DNA of 64,000 nucleotides from Flavobacteriales bacterium. Lineage in GTDB: Bacteria; Bacteroidota; Bacteroidia; Flavobacteriales_F; PHOS-HE28. Positions within the stretch are counted from its first letter, which is position 1. Each line of letters starts with the position of its first letter. Made by a program: the position numbers and the translations under genes. This document shows, in pieces, positions 43,416 through 51,763 of the stretch. Location of the stretch: assembly GCA_016703105.1 (NCBI GenBank), contig JADJCS010000013.1, forward strand, positions 186,001 to 250,000. The letters run 5' to 3'. The notes beneath the pieces were generated by a model. That model did not search any database. It was given only the letters and a program-made list of their open reading frames with translations, and was not told where the DNA came from.

Positions 43416-43830
43416 ATGCGTAGTGAATATCCCGCCAAAGTGCTGCTCGCCTGGGGTGAGGCCATCGGTGGTCATGCACCGCTTGCGCGACTGGCTGATG
43501 GGCCATGGTTACCCGGAACTGGGCATCTTCACCTTCGCATTGCGCAACAAAGAGGACGCGCGCAAATGGTTGATGACGAACGGACATCCCCATCTGATGG
43601 CGGTGATCACCGGCATCGAGGGGGATACGAAAGCGCTCGACTGGTTGGAGCGCAACGGATTCAACGTGTTGAAACAGGTGGCGCTCACCGGCGATGGTGA
43701 CAAAGAGGCTTTCGAGTGGCTGCTTCGGCACGGCCATCGCGAGCTGGCGATGATCGGCACGCGCATGCACCGCGTGAAATCGGACATGGATGATGCCTAC
43801 GGCGATATCCATAAGTTCGCGCAGGAATGA
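43416..43830 (+). CDS. Conserved hypothetical protein, one frame break
   Basis: About 137 residues. From the ATG at 43416 it reads MRSEYPAKVLLAWGEAIGGH; an extra base near 43483-43487 shifts the frame, and it resumes RDWLMGHGYPELGIFTFAL, ARKWLMTNGHPHLMAVITGI, KALDWLERNGFNVLKQVAL and EAFEWLLRHGHRELAMI. Four repeats of a W-L-x-x-x-G-x-x-x-L unit give an all-helical, ankyrin-like arrangement. This protein type is common in Bacteroidota and has no known function. It overlaps the peroxidase gene by 4 bases. Confidence 0.78.
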
Positions 43831-44921
43831 ACCCCAGCGGATCCTGGTCGCGATATGCTACCTCCACCCTGGCGATCGCCGCTGTGGTCCTGGGACTAAA
43901 CGGGTGCCGGAAAGATGCCACACTACCAGGGGACGAAGGTGCAGGACCGCCCACGCCGTACTTGCTCGATCTGCCCACCTGGGTGACCGATAGCGTCGGA
44001 CCGATGCCCATCCCTTCCGACAACCAGCTCACGGTGGAAGGGGTGGCCCTGGGCCGCCGACTTTTCCATGAAGTGGCGCTCAGTGATGACGGTTCGATCT
44101 CCTGCGCTTCCTGCCATGTGCAGGCGAACGGTTTCGGCGACCCGCGGCGGTTCAGCATTGGGACCACCGGCCAGGAAGGCACACGCCATGCACCAGCCCT
44201 GGTGAACCTGGGTTGGGACACTGCTTTCTTCTGGGATGGCCGACGTGCCGGTCTTGAAACCCAGGCCCACGATCCCGTGGTGAACCCGATCGAAATGAAC
44301 GCCCGTTGGCCGGAAGTGGTGGACCGGCGACAGCAGATCCCGGAATACCCACCGCTCTTCAACGCGGCTTTCGGCACCGTTCAGATAGACAGTATCCTGG
44401 TGGTGCGGGCGCTGGCACAGTTCGAGCGAACGCTTGTCTCGTTCAATTCACGCTACGATCAGTTCCATAGCACCGGTGATAGCACGGTTCTCACCGACAC
44501 GGAACGGCGCGGGTTGGCGCTGTACGTGGGGCGCGGCGCTTGCGCCAAATGCCATCCGCTGGGGATGTTCACGGATCATGGGCTGCGCAATGTGGGTCTC
44601 GAGCCGTTCAACGCTGACAGTGGTTTGGCCGGCATCACAGGGCTCTCCACCGACCTGGGCCGCTTCAAGGTGAGCAGCCTTCGGAACGTGGGTGTTTCCG
44701 CTCCCTATCTGCATGATGGTCGGTTCAGTGATCTGATGGCGGTCATGGAATTCTACTTCGATCATTTGGAAGCCTCCACCCCGAACCTGGATCATTTGTT
44801 GATCGACCTGCTCGACCAACAGGGCCAATTCACGCATGCGGAAATGATGGACCTGATCGCGTTCCTGCATACCCTCACCGATCAGAACTTTCTGAACAAC
44901 CCGAGCTTCACTGCGCCTTAA
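43827..44921 (+). CDS. Di-haem cytochrome c peroxidase, lipoprotein
   Basis: 364 residues. Lipobox VVLGLNGC places the lipidated Cys at 27. Haem-binding motifs are CASCH (93-97) and CAKCH (239-243), the MauG/CcpA layout. GRRLFHEVALSDDGSISCAS and FWDGRRAGLETQAHDPVVNP are conserved surroundings. The C-terminal VSAPYLHDGRFSDLMAVMEF is the usual distal segment. It reduces hydrogen peroxide in the periplasm or oxidises a substrate. It follows the small helical protein with a 4-base overlap and converges with the CPBP gene, overlapping 14 bases at the ends. Confidence 0.93.
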   Translation: MNPSGSWSRYATSTLAIAAVVLGLNGCRKDATLPGDEGAGPPTPYLLDLPTWVTDSVGPMPIPSDNQLTVEGVALGRRLFHEVALSDDGSISCASCHVQANGFGDPRRFSIGTTGQEGTRHAPALVNLGWDTAFFWDGRRAGLETQAHDPVVNPIEMNARWPEVVDRRQQIPEYPPLFNAAFGTVQIDSILVVRALAQFERTLVSFNSRYDQFHSTGDSTVLTDTERRGLALYVGRGACAKCHPLGMFTDHGLRNVGLEPFNADSGLAGITGLSTDLGRFKVSSLRNVGVSAPYLHDGRFSDLMAVMEFYFDHLEASTPNLDHLLIDLLDQQGQFTHAEMMDLIAFLHTLTDQNFLNNPSFTAP

Positions 44922-45516
44922 GCCCTGCTCCCAGGGTATGGACCCGCTGCAAGAGGATCACGTCGAAGAGGAAGTGCGCGATCATCGCAGGCCAGAGGCC
45001 GATGTGTTCCGCCACCGTGCCGTAGGCGAGCATACACAGCACGAGGTAAGTACCATACACTGTGACCCGGGGGTTGCGCGGATCCAGGTAACCGTGCAAC
45101 GCCACGAAACCCACAGCAGTTAGCGGCACCCCCAGCCAAAACTGCAACGCACCTCGGAAGAGCAACTCTTCCCCAACACCCGCGCAGAAGGAGATCACCC
45201 ACCGGTCGAGCCTACGACCCAACCAGGGGGCCAGCAAACGCGCGTAGTGTTCCGTGAGGGGCCGCAGGTAGGACCAACGGAGCAGGCGCACAGCACCGAA
45301 GGCTGGTAGCGCACCCAGAAGAACCCCGAGCAGCAATTGCGTGTGGCAAGCGCCGGTGCCGAAGATGACTTCTACGATATCGCGGTTCTGTACGAAATGA
45401 ATGAGCAATGCACCCAGGCCGCCCATGCCGAACAAGGTGAGCGCCGCCAGGAGCAGAAGGGTCCATTTGCGCGGTCGCGCGGTCTCAGCCTCCGGGGGAA
45501 CGATCATCGCCATCAT
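44908..45516 (-). CDS. CPBP family intramembrane protease
   Basis: 202 residues from the ATG at 45516. Several hydrophobic helices. GVGEELLFRGALQFWLG near 113-129 is the glutamate motif (E116, E117, R121), FVALHGY gives H141 and AHFLFDVILL the last histidine/Asp site. These are the CaaX-protease/bacteriocin-processing (Abi) family residues of glutamic-type intramembrane proteases. The start overlaps the end of the MoxR-type ATPase gene by about 32 bases, so it is the last gene of that operon. Target unknown. Confidence 0.82.
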   Translation of the reverse strand: MMAMIVPPEAETARPRKWTLLLLAALTLFGMGGLGALLIHFVQNRDIVEVIFGTGACHTQLLLGVLLGALPAFGAVRLLRWSYLRPLTEHYARLLAPWLGRRLDRWVISFCAGVGEELLFRGALQFWLGVPLTAVGFVALHGYLDPRNPRVTVYGTYLVLCMLAYGTVAEHIGLWPAMIAHFLFDVILLQRVHTLGAGLKAQ

Positions 45517-47008
45517 CCTCGTCGCTCCGCGAAAGCACGCTGTCGAACAGGTCGCTGAAAGAGACCTTCCCCACCAACATGCTCCGACCCACCCGGCTAT
45601 GCTCCGCGAGCCCGTGCAATACGAACTCGCTCCATACGGCCACTTCCCATTCTTCCAGATACGCGTGTTGGTTCCGCACCAGATCATGCAGCCCGGGCAC
45701 GTTCCCGAGCACCTCGCCATAGGCATCGTTCGGGGCATCGCTCATCAGATCGGCCTGTGATCCATCAAAGTACGCGATGATCCCAGCATACGGATCAGGC
45801 CTTTGCTTCTGGGGTGACTTCTCCGGGCCCGAGCGCTTCCGTGCCTTCGCGGGATCGGGAAAAAGCTCGCTGAACACATTGCGGATGGCAAGACCCAGCA
45901 GGTGGTGCGCCACCTTTTCCGGACCTTCCTGTTCGCCTTCGTACACCAGCTCGATCTTTCCGGTAATGGCCGGCACCACAGCCTGTAGATCGCCGATGCG
46001 CACCACCGTGCGTTCCTCTCCGTTGCGCAGGGCCCGCCGCTCGGCCGCGCTGATCACGCTCTCCAACGCACTTATCGTAAGACGCGCACTGACACCGCTC
46101 TTGCGGTCCACGAACTCGCTCGCACGGGCTTCCAACGCGATCCGCTCAATGAGCACGCGGATCAGTTCCGGAACGCGGACACGCGTGGCCTGCTCCTTCG
46201 GGGTGCGTACTTCCTGTTGCGTGATCCGCATGCCCAGTTCGATGGAGGGCGGATAGTGCGTGAGGATCTGGCTCTGGATCCGGTCCTTCAACGGTGTGAT
46301 GATGGCGCCGCGATTGGTGTAGTCCTCCGGGTTGGCGGTGAACACGAATTGGATGTCCAGCGGCAGCCGCAACTTGAACCCGCGGATCTGTACGTCGCCC
46401 TCCTGCAGAATGTTGAACAGCGCCACCTGGATGCGCGGCTGCAGGTCCGGGAGTTCGTTGATCACGAAGATGCCCCGATGCGACCGCGGGATCAAGCCGA
46501 AATGGATCACGCGTTCGTCGCTGTAGTCCAGTTGCAGATTGGCGGCCTTGATCGGATCGCTGTCCCCGATCAGGTCGGCCACGGTGACGTCCGGCGTGGC
46601 CAGCTTCTCCGCGTAGCGCTGATCGCGGTGCAGCCAGGCGATCGGCGTCGCATCTCCTTTTGCAGCGATAAGGTCCTTGGCGGAGCGCGAGATGGGTACG
46701 AGCGGATCATCGTTGATCTCGCTGCCCTCCACGACAGGGATCCATTCATCCAGCAGTTGCACCAGCGAACGCGCCATACGTGTCTTCGCCTGGCCACGCA
46801 GACCGAGCAGGTTGATACTGTGCCCGGCGAGTATGGCCCGCTCCAAGGCAGGGATCACGGTATCCTCATACCCATGGATGCCTTCGAACAGCGGCTTCTT
46901 CGCCTGGATGCGCGCGATGAGGTTGGCGCGTAGCTCCTCCTTCACGGTGCGGCTGCGGTAGCCGCTCTTTTTGAGGTCTCCTAGAGTGGTCGGTCGGTCG
47001 GTGGTCAT
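45485..47008 (-). CDS. MoxR/magnesium-chelatase-like AAA ATPase
   Basis: 507 residues from the ATG at 47008. Walker A-type NLLGLRGQAKTRMARSL near 66-82, Walker B-type GIFVINELPDLQPRIQVAL with the ChlI insertion before it, VFTANPEDYTNRGAIITPL (sensor 1 and following loop), and the helical lid with ERIALEARASEF. Chaperone-like ATPases of this kind act with VWA-domain proteins, and the next upstream gene is exactly that. The last 90 residues (after RPDPYAGIIAYF) are an extra domain, ending in an acidic tail. Confidence 0.9.
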   Translation of the reverse strand: MTTDRPTTLGDLKKSGYRSRTVKEELRANLIARIQAKKPLFEGIHGYEDTVIPALERAILAGHSINLLGLRGQAKTRMARSLVQLLDEWIPVVEGSEINDDPLVPISRSAKDLIAAKGDATPIAWLHRDQRYAEKLATPDVTVADLIGDSDPIKAANLQLDYSDERVIHFGLIPRSHRGIFVINELPDLQPRIQVALFNILQEGDVQIRGFKLRLPLDIQFVFTANPEDYTNRGAIITPLKDRIQSQILTHYPPSIELGMRITQQEVRTPKEQATRVRVPELIRVLIERIALEARASEFVDRKSGVSARLTISALESVISAAERRALRNGEERTVVRIGDLQAVVPAITGKIELVYEGEQEGPEKVAHHLLGLAIRNVFSELFPDPAKARKRSGPEKSPQKQRPDPYAGIIAYFDGSQADLMSDAPNDAYGEVLGNVPGLHDLVRNQHAYLEEWEVAVWSEFVLHGLAEHSRVGRSMLVGKVSFSDLFDSVLSRSDEDDGDDRSPGG

Positions 47009-47048
47009 CGTGGGGGGTCCGACCCTGAGGGTCGACGGTCGGTGCTTA

Positions 47049-48140
47049 CTAAGAGGCTTTCCGGTTGCTCGCATGATCCCGGAACACCATGTCCGCGAGG
47101 CCTTGCAGGCCGGTGTAGAACGCGCGGCCCTGGTTCACTTCGGTGAACTTCTCGATGAAGCGTTGCAGGTAGTTGTCCCGCGCGATCATGAACGTGGTGA
47201 TCGGAATGCCCGCCTTCCGTGCGCGTATGGCGGCATCCAATGTGCGCGCTACAATGAAGTCGTCCAAGCCGAAACTGTTCATGTAGTACTCGCCGTCGCG
47301 CTTGATGCAGCTCGGCTTTCCATCCGTGATCATCACGATGCGACGGTTCTTCAGCTTACGTCGGCGGAGGATGTCCATGGCGAGTTCCAGCCCGGCCACC
47401 GTGTTGGTGTGGAACGGGCCAACTTGCAGGTAGGGCAGGTCCTTCAGGCTTACCTGCCAGGCATCGTTACCGAAGACGACGATATCCAATGTATCCTTCG
47501 GATAGCGGCGTTCGATCAATTCCGCCAAGGCCATCGCCACCTTCTTGGCCGGTGTAATGCGGTCCTCACCGTAGAGGATCATACTGTGGCTGATGTCCAG
47601 CATGAGCACCGTGGCGCAGGCGCTCTGGTGTTCGGTCTCGATCACTTCCAGATCATCCTCGCTCATGCGCAGATCATCGATGCCACGCTGCTGCGCGTTG
47701 CGGATGCTGTCGCTCATGGCCACTTGCTCGATGGGATCGCCGAAGCGGAACGAGCGACGATCGCTCGTGGGCTCATCGCCCGGTCCCGTGCGACGCAGCG
47801 CATGGTTGCCGCGATCGCTCTTCTTCAACTTGCCGAACACCTGGTCCAAGGCCCGCTCGCGGATGAGCTTCTCCCCTTTCGCCGTGAGCCCAGGCCCCTT
47901 GCCTTTGCGCGGACGATCGCCGATGATACCGTGCTTGCGCAGGTCGGTTTTGAAGTCCTCCAAGCCATACTTCTCGTTGAAGAACCCATGCTCCTTGTCC
48001 AACTCCTTCATCCAGTTCAGCGCCTCCTCCACATCCCCGCTGGTATGCGTGAGCAACTCCAGAAAAAGCGGCAACAGCTTCTCGAACGGAGAGCGGTCGT
48101 CCTTCGGCGGAAAGTACTTCGCGAAGCGGTGGCCCAGCAT
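47049..48140 (-). CDS. VWA-domain protein, partner of the MoxR-type ATPase
   Basis: 363 residues. The N-terminal half is helical and charged. From about residue 175 a von Willebrand A domain has VLMLDISHSM with the D-x-S-x-S metal site at 182-186, then FHTNTVAGLELAMDIL (Thr ligand) and IVMITDGKPSC (Asp ligand). These form an intact MIDAS. The ATPase gene starts 40 bases after its stop. MoxR-VWA pairs fold or activate metal- or cofactor-dependent complexes; the client here is unknown. Confidence 0.9.
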   Translation of the reverse strand: MLGHRFAKYFPPKDDRSPFEKLLPLFLELLTHTSGDVEEALNWMKELDKEHGFFNEKYGLEDFKTDLRKHGIIGDRPRKGKGPGLTAKGEKLIRERALDQVFGKLKKSDRGNHALRRTGPGDEPTSDRRSFRFGDPIEQVAMSDSIRNAQQRGIDDLRMSEDDLEVIETEHQSACATVLMLDISHSMILYGEDRITPAKKVAMALAELIERRYPKDTLDIVVFGNDAWQVSLKDLPYLQVGPFHTNTVAGLELAMDILRRRKLKNRRIVMITDGKPSCIKRDGEYYMNSFGLDDFIVARTLDAAIRARKAGIPITTFMIARDNYLQRFIEKFTEVNQGRAFYTGLQGLADMVFRDHASNRKAS

Positions 48141-48200
48141 GGGAGAAAGGTAACGCTGCTGCTGGCCGATGGTTCGTTCCGAATGCCGCTCGAATGAAGA

Positions 48201-48222
48201 AGCCCCCGCCGAAGCGAGGGCT
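48201..48222 (-). terminator. Intrinsic terminator
   Basis: On the minus strand AGCCCTCGC pairs with GCGGGGGCT over a UUCG tetraloop, followed by TCTTCATT. It lies 22 bases past the stop of the T9SS gene at 48244 and ahead of the VWA gene, so it separates the two units. Confidence 0.75.
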
Positions 48223-48243
48223 CCACATGCGCTGTTCGCGCCA

Positions 48244-49080
48244 CTATTGTTTCACCAGACGCTGTGTGCGGACGGCACCACCTGCGGTTGTGACACGCAC
48301 CAGGTAGATCCCTGGAAGGCATCCCGCCACATCCAGGTCCATGCGCAGGCTGTTCAGCGCTGGCTGGGGCACCGGCACGGCACGACCATGCACATCGATC
48401 AGTTCCACACCGATCATCGGTACGGCGCTCGTCAAGGTCAGGCGATCAGCGACGGGCTGGGGGAACATCCCGAACGTGAGGGCGTCGGCCTCAGGAACGG
48501 CCACATCGGAAGCGTCCAGCCATTCCGTGGTGATGGTGTTGAGGGAAGCGGGCGGCAGGGAGATGCTCAAAGAATCGAAGGTGATGCGCACCACCGGATG
48601 CTCCATGAAACGCGTGTAGAAAGAGTAGATGTCCTTCTTGCGGGTCGCCGTGGTCAACGTGGACGCATTGCTCTCCTCCGAATGGAAATGCAAGCGGAGG
48701 ACCTCCATGCTCGGACTGGTGCCGGGAAGCTGAAGACCGCCCCAACCATCGACCATGGCCATATAGCTGCCGGTACGAACGAAATTACCCACCCCGTCGA
48801 TGTCGAACGTGGCGATGTTGGCCCCGGCACAAATGGTCTGGTCGGCGTAGACGGCCGGATCGATGTACTGGTAGGTGCGCGTTCCGGCACCCACCAGGCC
48901 ACTGAAGTCATAGGTCACACCGGCGCCCGCAGGTCCAGGGTTCGCCACCAGCGCGTAGTTCACCAGGAACTGATCGCCGATCTCCGGCGCGTTCTCGCTG
49001 GCCACGATCGTGGGCTGGGCGTAGGTGGCCGTACCGGCCAAAAGACAGAAAAGGAGACAGAGGGTCGAAGTACGGTTCAT
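48244..49080 (-). CDS. Secreted protein with T9SS type A sorting domain
   Basis: 278 residues from the ATG at 49080. Signal peptide STLCLLFCLLAGTATYAQ. The middle is beta-rich without a recognised domain (GVTYDFSGLVGAGTRTYQYI). The last 80 residues form the T9SS C-terminal domain: FGMFPQPVADRLTLTSAV, VELIDVHGRAV, LDVAGCLPGIYLVRV and TQRLVKQ at the end. It would be exported across the outer membrane by PorSS and attached to the surface or released. A TACCTTCG element precedes the ATG. Single-gene unit with its own terminator. Confidence 0.88.
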   Translation of the reverse strand: MNRTSTLCLLFCLLAGTATYAQPTIVASENAPEIGDQFLVNYALVANPGPAGAGVTYDFSGLVGAGTRTYQYIDPAVYADQTICAGANIATFDIDGVGNFVRTGSYMAMVDGWGGLQLPGTSPSMEVLRLHFHSEESNASTLTTATRKKDIYSFYTRFMEHPVVRITFDSLSISLPPASLNTITTEWLDASDVAVPEADALTFGMFPQPVADRLTLTSAVPMIGVELIDVHGRAVPVPQPALNSLRMDLDVAGCLPGIYLVRVTTAGGAVRTQRLVKQ

Positions 49081-49150
49081 GGGCGTTGGTTGAGTCGACG
49101 AAGGTAAGATGCACCTGCGGGTACATTCGCTGCCCACAGGCCATTCATCC

Positions 49151-49756
49151 ATGGTCCGAGCCACCCCGATGCGACATAGCGTAAGCGACCTGAGCGACCT
49201 GATCCGCGACCGACGCACCATCCAGCCGAAGGACTTCACCGACCGCGTAGTGCAGCGCGATGTGGTGGAACGTGTGCTGGGCAATGGCACCTGGGCCCCC
49301 ACCCACGGCATGACCCAGCCTTGGCGCTTCAAGGTCTTCGCCGGTGATGCACGGCAGCGCCTCTCCACCTTCATGGGCGAGGAATACACACGGCTCACCA
49401 CACCGGAGAAGTTCCTGCCTCGCAAGTTCGAGAACGTTACCCAACGCCCACTGCAAAGCAGTGTGGTGGTGGCCCTCGGCATGGCAAGGGACCCGAAAGG
49501 AAAGATCAGCGACCTGGAGGAACAACTCGCGATGGCCTGTGCGGTGCAGAACATGCATCTCACCTGCGCGGCTTACGGGCTGGGTGCCTTCTGGGGCACC
49601 GGTGCAGCGGCCACTGGCGAAGGCATGCGCCGCTTTCTGGGACTGGCCGAAGGCGACCGCTGCATGGGCCTTTTCTTCATGGGCTACCCCGCCGTGGAAT
49701 GGCCCAAGGGCTACCGCAAGCCCCTGCCCGATGTAATGGAGTGGTTCGATCGGTAG
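49151..49756 (+). CDS. Nitroreductase family protein (YdjA-like)
   Basis: 201 residues from the ATG at 49151; the ATG at 49169 (MRHSVSDLSDLIRDRRT) is equally plausible. FMN-binding signs are the R-R-T/S start motif IRDRRTIQPKDF, APTHGMTQPWRFKVF (loop around the cofactor), and the C-terminal GLGAFWGTGAAATGEGM, RFLGLAEGDRCMGLFFMGYP. The family reduces quinones or nitro groups with NAD(P)H as flavin dimers. It diverges from the T9SS gene; no operon partner. Confidence 0.88.
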   Translation: MVRATPMRHSVSDLSDLIRDRRTIQPKDFTDRVVQRDVVERVLGNGTWAPTHGMTQPWRFKVFAGDARQRLSTFMGEEYTRLTTPEKFLPRKFENVTQRPLQSSVVVALGMARDPKGKISDLEEQLAMACAVQNMHLTCAAYGLGAFWGTGAAATGEGMRRFLGLAEGDRCMGLFFMGYPAVEWPKGYRKPLPDVMEWFDR

Positions 49757-49877
49757 GAAAGGCTTCATCCCGATGTTCCCACCCTCCGTCGATCATTTCC
49801 CCTCGATCACCTGATCGGGCTGGCCCGGACGGGTCCTCGGATATCTTCACGCCCCCCTTCCGCGTACACACCCGCGC
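49757..49877. other. Short intergenic region with a possible promoter
   Basis: TATCTTCA at 49842-49849 is a loose match to TAnnTTTG ahead of the M23 gene at 49878. No other structure is seen. Confidence 0.3.
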
Positions 49878-51020
49878 ATGCGTCCCGCTTCGACCCTTCC
49901 ACTGAACTTATTGATCGGGTTTTGCCTGCTCGTAGGAAGTGGATCGGTGCGCGGTCAGTCCGGGGGAATGGGGTTCCATGGCGACACCTTGACCGCATTG
50001 GTGATGTATGGCGACCAGACCCTTAGCGAAGGGGAGGGATTGAGCGCCGACCGGCTGGACGCTATGCTCGATTCGCTCTGCGCCCTGCCCGACCCGCCCG
50101 CCGATCTGCTGCGCGACCTAGCCTTGTACAAGCGGATCCACTCCATGAACGAGGAACAGCTCGTGGCGTTGATCGACTCGCTCTTCGAATTGGATGTGGT
50201 GCCCTATGCCCTGGTGAACGAGATCAACCTCTACACCGCGCAAATGCCTACGCAAGCGGATGTGGACGGCAGCGAGCTGCTGGCCTGGTCCTCGGATCCG
50301 CGTGCCACCACCTGCGGACCCTATGCCGATTGGAACACTCTGCACGTTCATTCCGCCGTTCCGGCGAACTCCGCCACGGACAGCCTTCTCATGGTGCGGT
50401 TGGTACACCCCGAACAATTCTGTGGCTTCCAGATGCCGGTGAAAGGTGTGCTCACTTCGCGTTTCGGCTGGCGCGATGGCCGGCCGCACAACGGTGTGGA
50501 CCTGGACCTCCAGGTTTGGGATCCCGTGACCTCCGCTTTTCCCGGCGTGGTCCGCTTTGCAGGCGTTCAAGGCGGGTACGGACGTGTAGTGGCCGTGCGC
50601 CACTACAATGGTTTGGAGACCTACTACGCGCACCTGCACCGTTTGAAAGTGAAGAGCGGCGATGTGGTGGACGCGGGGGATGTGATCGGCCTCGGCGGGA
50701 GCTCCGGGCATTCCTCCGGAAGCCATTTGCACTTCGAGGTGCGCTACCGGGGCGTGCCGATGGATCCCGCACGATTGATCGATCTGAGCAACGGCGAACT
50801 GCATACGGACACGCTGGTCCTGAAGCGTACCCGCGCCAGCTATGCGGCCTACCCGAAAGGCACACGCTTTCACACCGTGACGAAAGGTGACCATCTTTAC
50901 GCCATTGCCGACCAGTACGGCATCAGTGTGCAGGCTCTTTGCGACCTCAACGGCATATCACGACGTTCCATCCTGAAGGTAGGGCAGCAACTGCTCGTCG
51001 CCGATCTGGGCCGTCACTGA
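49878..51020 (+). CDS. M23 family metallopeptidase with C-terminal LysM
   Basis: 380 residues. Signal peptide (LNLLIGFCLLVGSGSVRGQ), a helical linker domain, then the M23 LytM fold: SRFGWRDGRPHNGVDLD (zinc ligands H204 and D208), YYAHLHRLKVKSGDVVDAG, and GHSSGSHLHFEVRY (H283 and H285). A LysM domain follows at about 332-376 (HTVTKGDHLYAIADQYGIS). Active-site residues are complete, so it is likely a peptidoglycan endopeptidase held to the wall by LysM. The 3' end overlaps the following beta-barrel frame. Confidence 0.93.
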   Translation: MRPASTLPLNLLIGFCLLVGSGSVRGQSGGMGFHGDTLTALVMYGDQTLSEGEGLSADRLDAMLDSLCALPDPPADLLRDLALYKRIHSMNEEQLVALIDSLFELDVVPYALVNEINLYTAQMPTQADVDGSELLAWSSDPRATTCGPYADWNTLHVHSAVPANSATDSLLMVRLVHPEQFCGFQMPVKGVLTSRFGWRDGRPHNGVDLDLQVWDPVTSAFPGVVRFAGVQGGYGRVVAVRHYNGLETYYAHLHRLKVKSGDVVDAGDVIGLGGSSGHSSGSHLHFEVRYRGVPMDPARLIDLSNGELHTDTLVLKRTRASYAAYPKGTRFHTVTKGDHLYAIADQYGISVQALCDLNGISRRSILKVGQQLLVADLGRH

Positions 51021-51721
51021 TCCTTCTCTTCTTTCTTGCTTGGGCCGGGCCACTGCAGGCGCAGCTCGGCGTGACCACCTTCGGGATACAGGTGAAGCCG
51101 GTGATCCCCCTGGAGTTCTTCGATCCGCGGGTGGAATTCCAGGAGGGCGCACTGAAAGGGAGTGCGGAACTCACCGGGGGCTTCGCGTTCGGGATGCTGA
51201 TGCGCTTCGGGTTCACGAAATTCCTTTCCATGGAGGTGGGCATCAACCAGGTGCGCCGCAACTACGCCTTCAGCTTGGTGAACGATACCGCAGGGTTCGA
51301 GGCCAACGACCGGATCCGCTATGTGGGCTATGAGATCCCCGTGCTCCTGCTGGCCTATGTGCGGCTCACCGAAACGCTCTGGATGAACGGGGCGCTCGGC
51401 CCTTCGGTGGACTTCTACCCTTCCGATGCCGTGCGCGAGGTGCTGGACGCGCGCGCCTACGTCACGCGACAAGAATGGGCCCAGCTGGGCGCCGTGGGCA
51501 ATATCGGCATGGAGCTGCGCACCCGAAAGGCCGGCTATTTCTACTTCGGCGCTACCTACCACCGCGCCTTCGGGGCCATGGCCCGGGCGAACCTCACCTA
51601 TTACTCGCCCATCGGCGTGCCCACCACCATCGCCGACGACCTCAGCGGCAGCTACCTCACGGTGGACTTCCGCTATTTCTTCCATGAGGATCCTGATCGC
51701 CTAAAGCGTCCGCGCAATTGA
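50939..51721 (+). CDS. Outer-membrane beta-barrel protein (PorT/opacity-like), start uncertain
   Basis: Up to 260 residues. Signal-peptide-like LILLFFLAWAGPLQAQ is encoded at about 51016-51062, then amphipathic strands: VTTFGIQVKPVIPLEFF, FLSMEVGINQVRRNYAFSL, YVGYEIPVLLLAYVRL, GYFYFGATYHRAFG and the final strand SYLTVDFRYFF. This is the Bacteroidota PorT-like barrel of about 210 residues. No ATG or GTG is well placed before the signal peptide; the frame opens with a TTG at 50939, inside the M23 gene. A non-ATG start or a small error at the junction near 51000 is likely. Confidence 0.75.
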   Translation: MRPQRHITTFHPEGRAATARRRSGPSLILLFFLAWAGPLQAQLGVTTFGIQVKPVIPLEFFDPRVEFQEGALKGSAELTGGFAFGMLMRFGFTKFLSMEVGINQVRRNYAFSLVNDTAGFEANDRIRYVGYEIPVLLLAYVRLTETLWMNGALGPSVDFYPSDAVREVLDARAYVTRQEWAQLGAVGNIGMELRTRKAGYFYFGATYHRAFGAMARANLTYYSPIGVPTTIADDLSGSYLTVDFRYFFHEDPDRLKRPRN

Positions 51722-51763
51722 AGCGGAGCAAGCGGATACCTTTCCCCCTTCATTGACCAGCGC

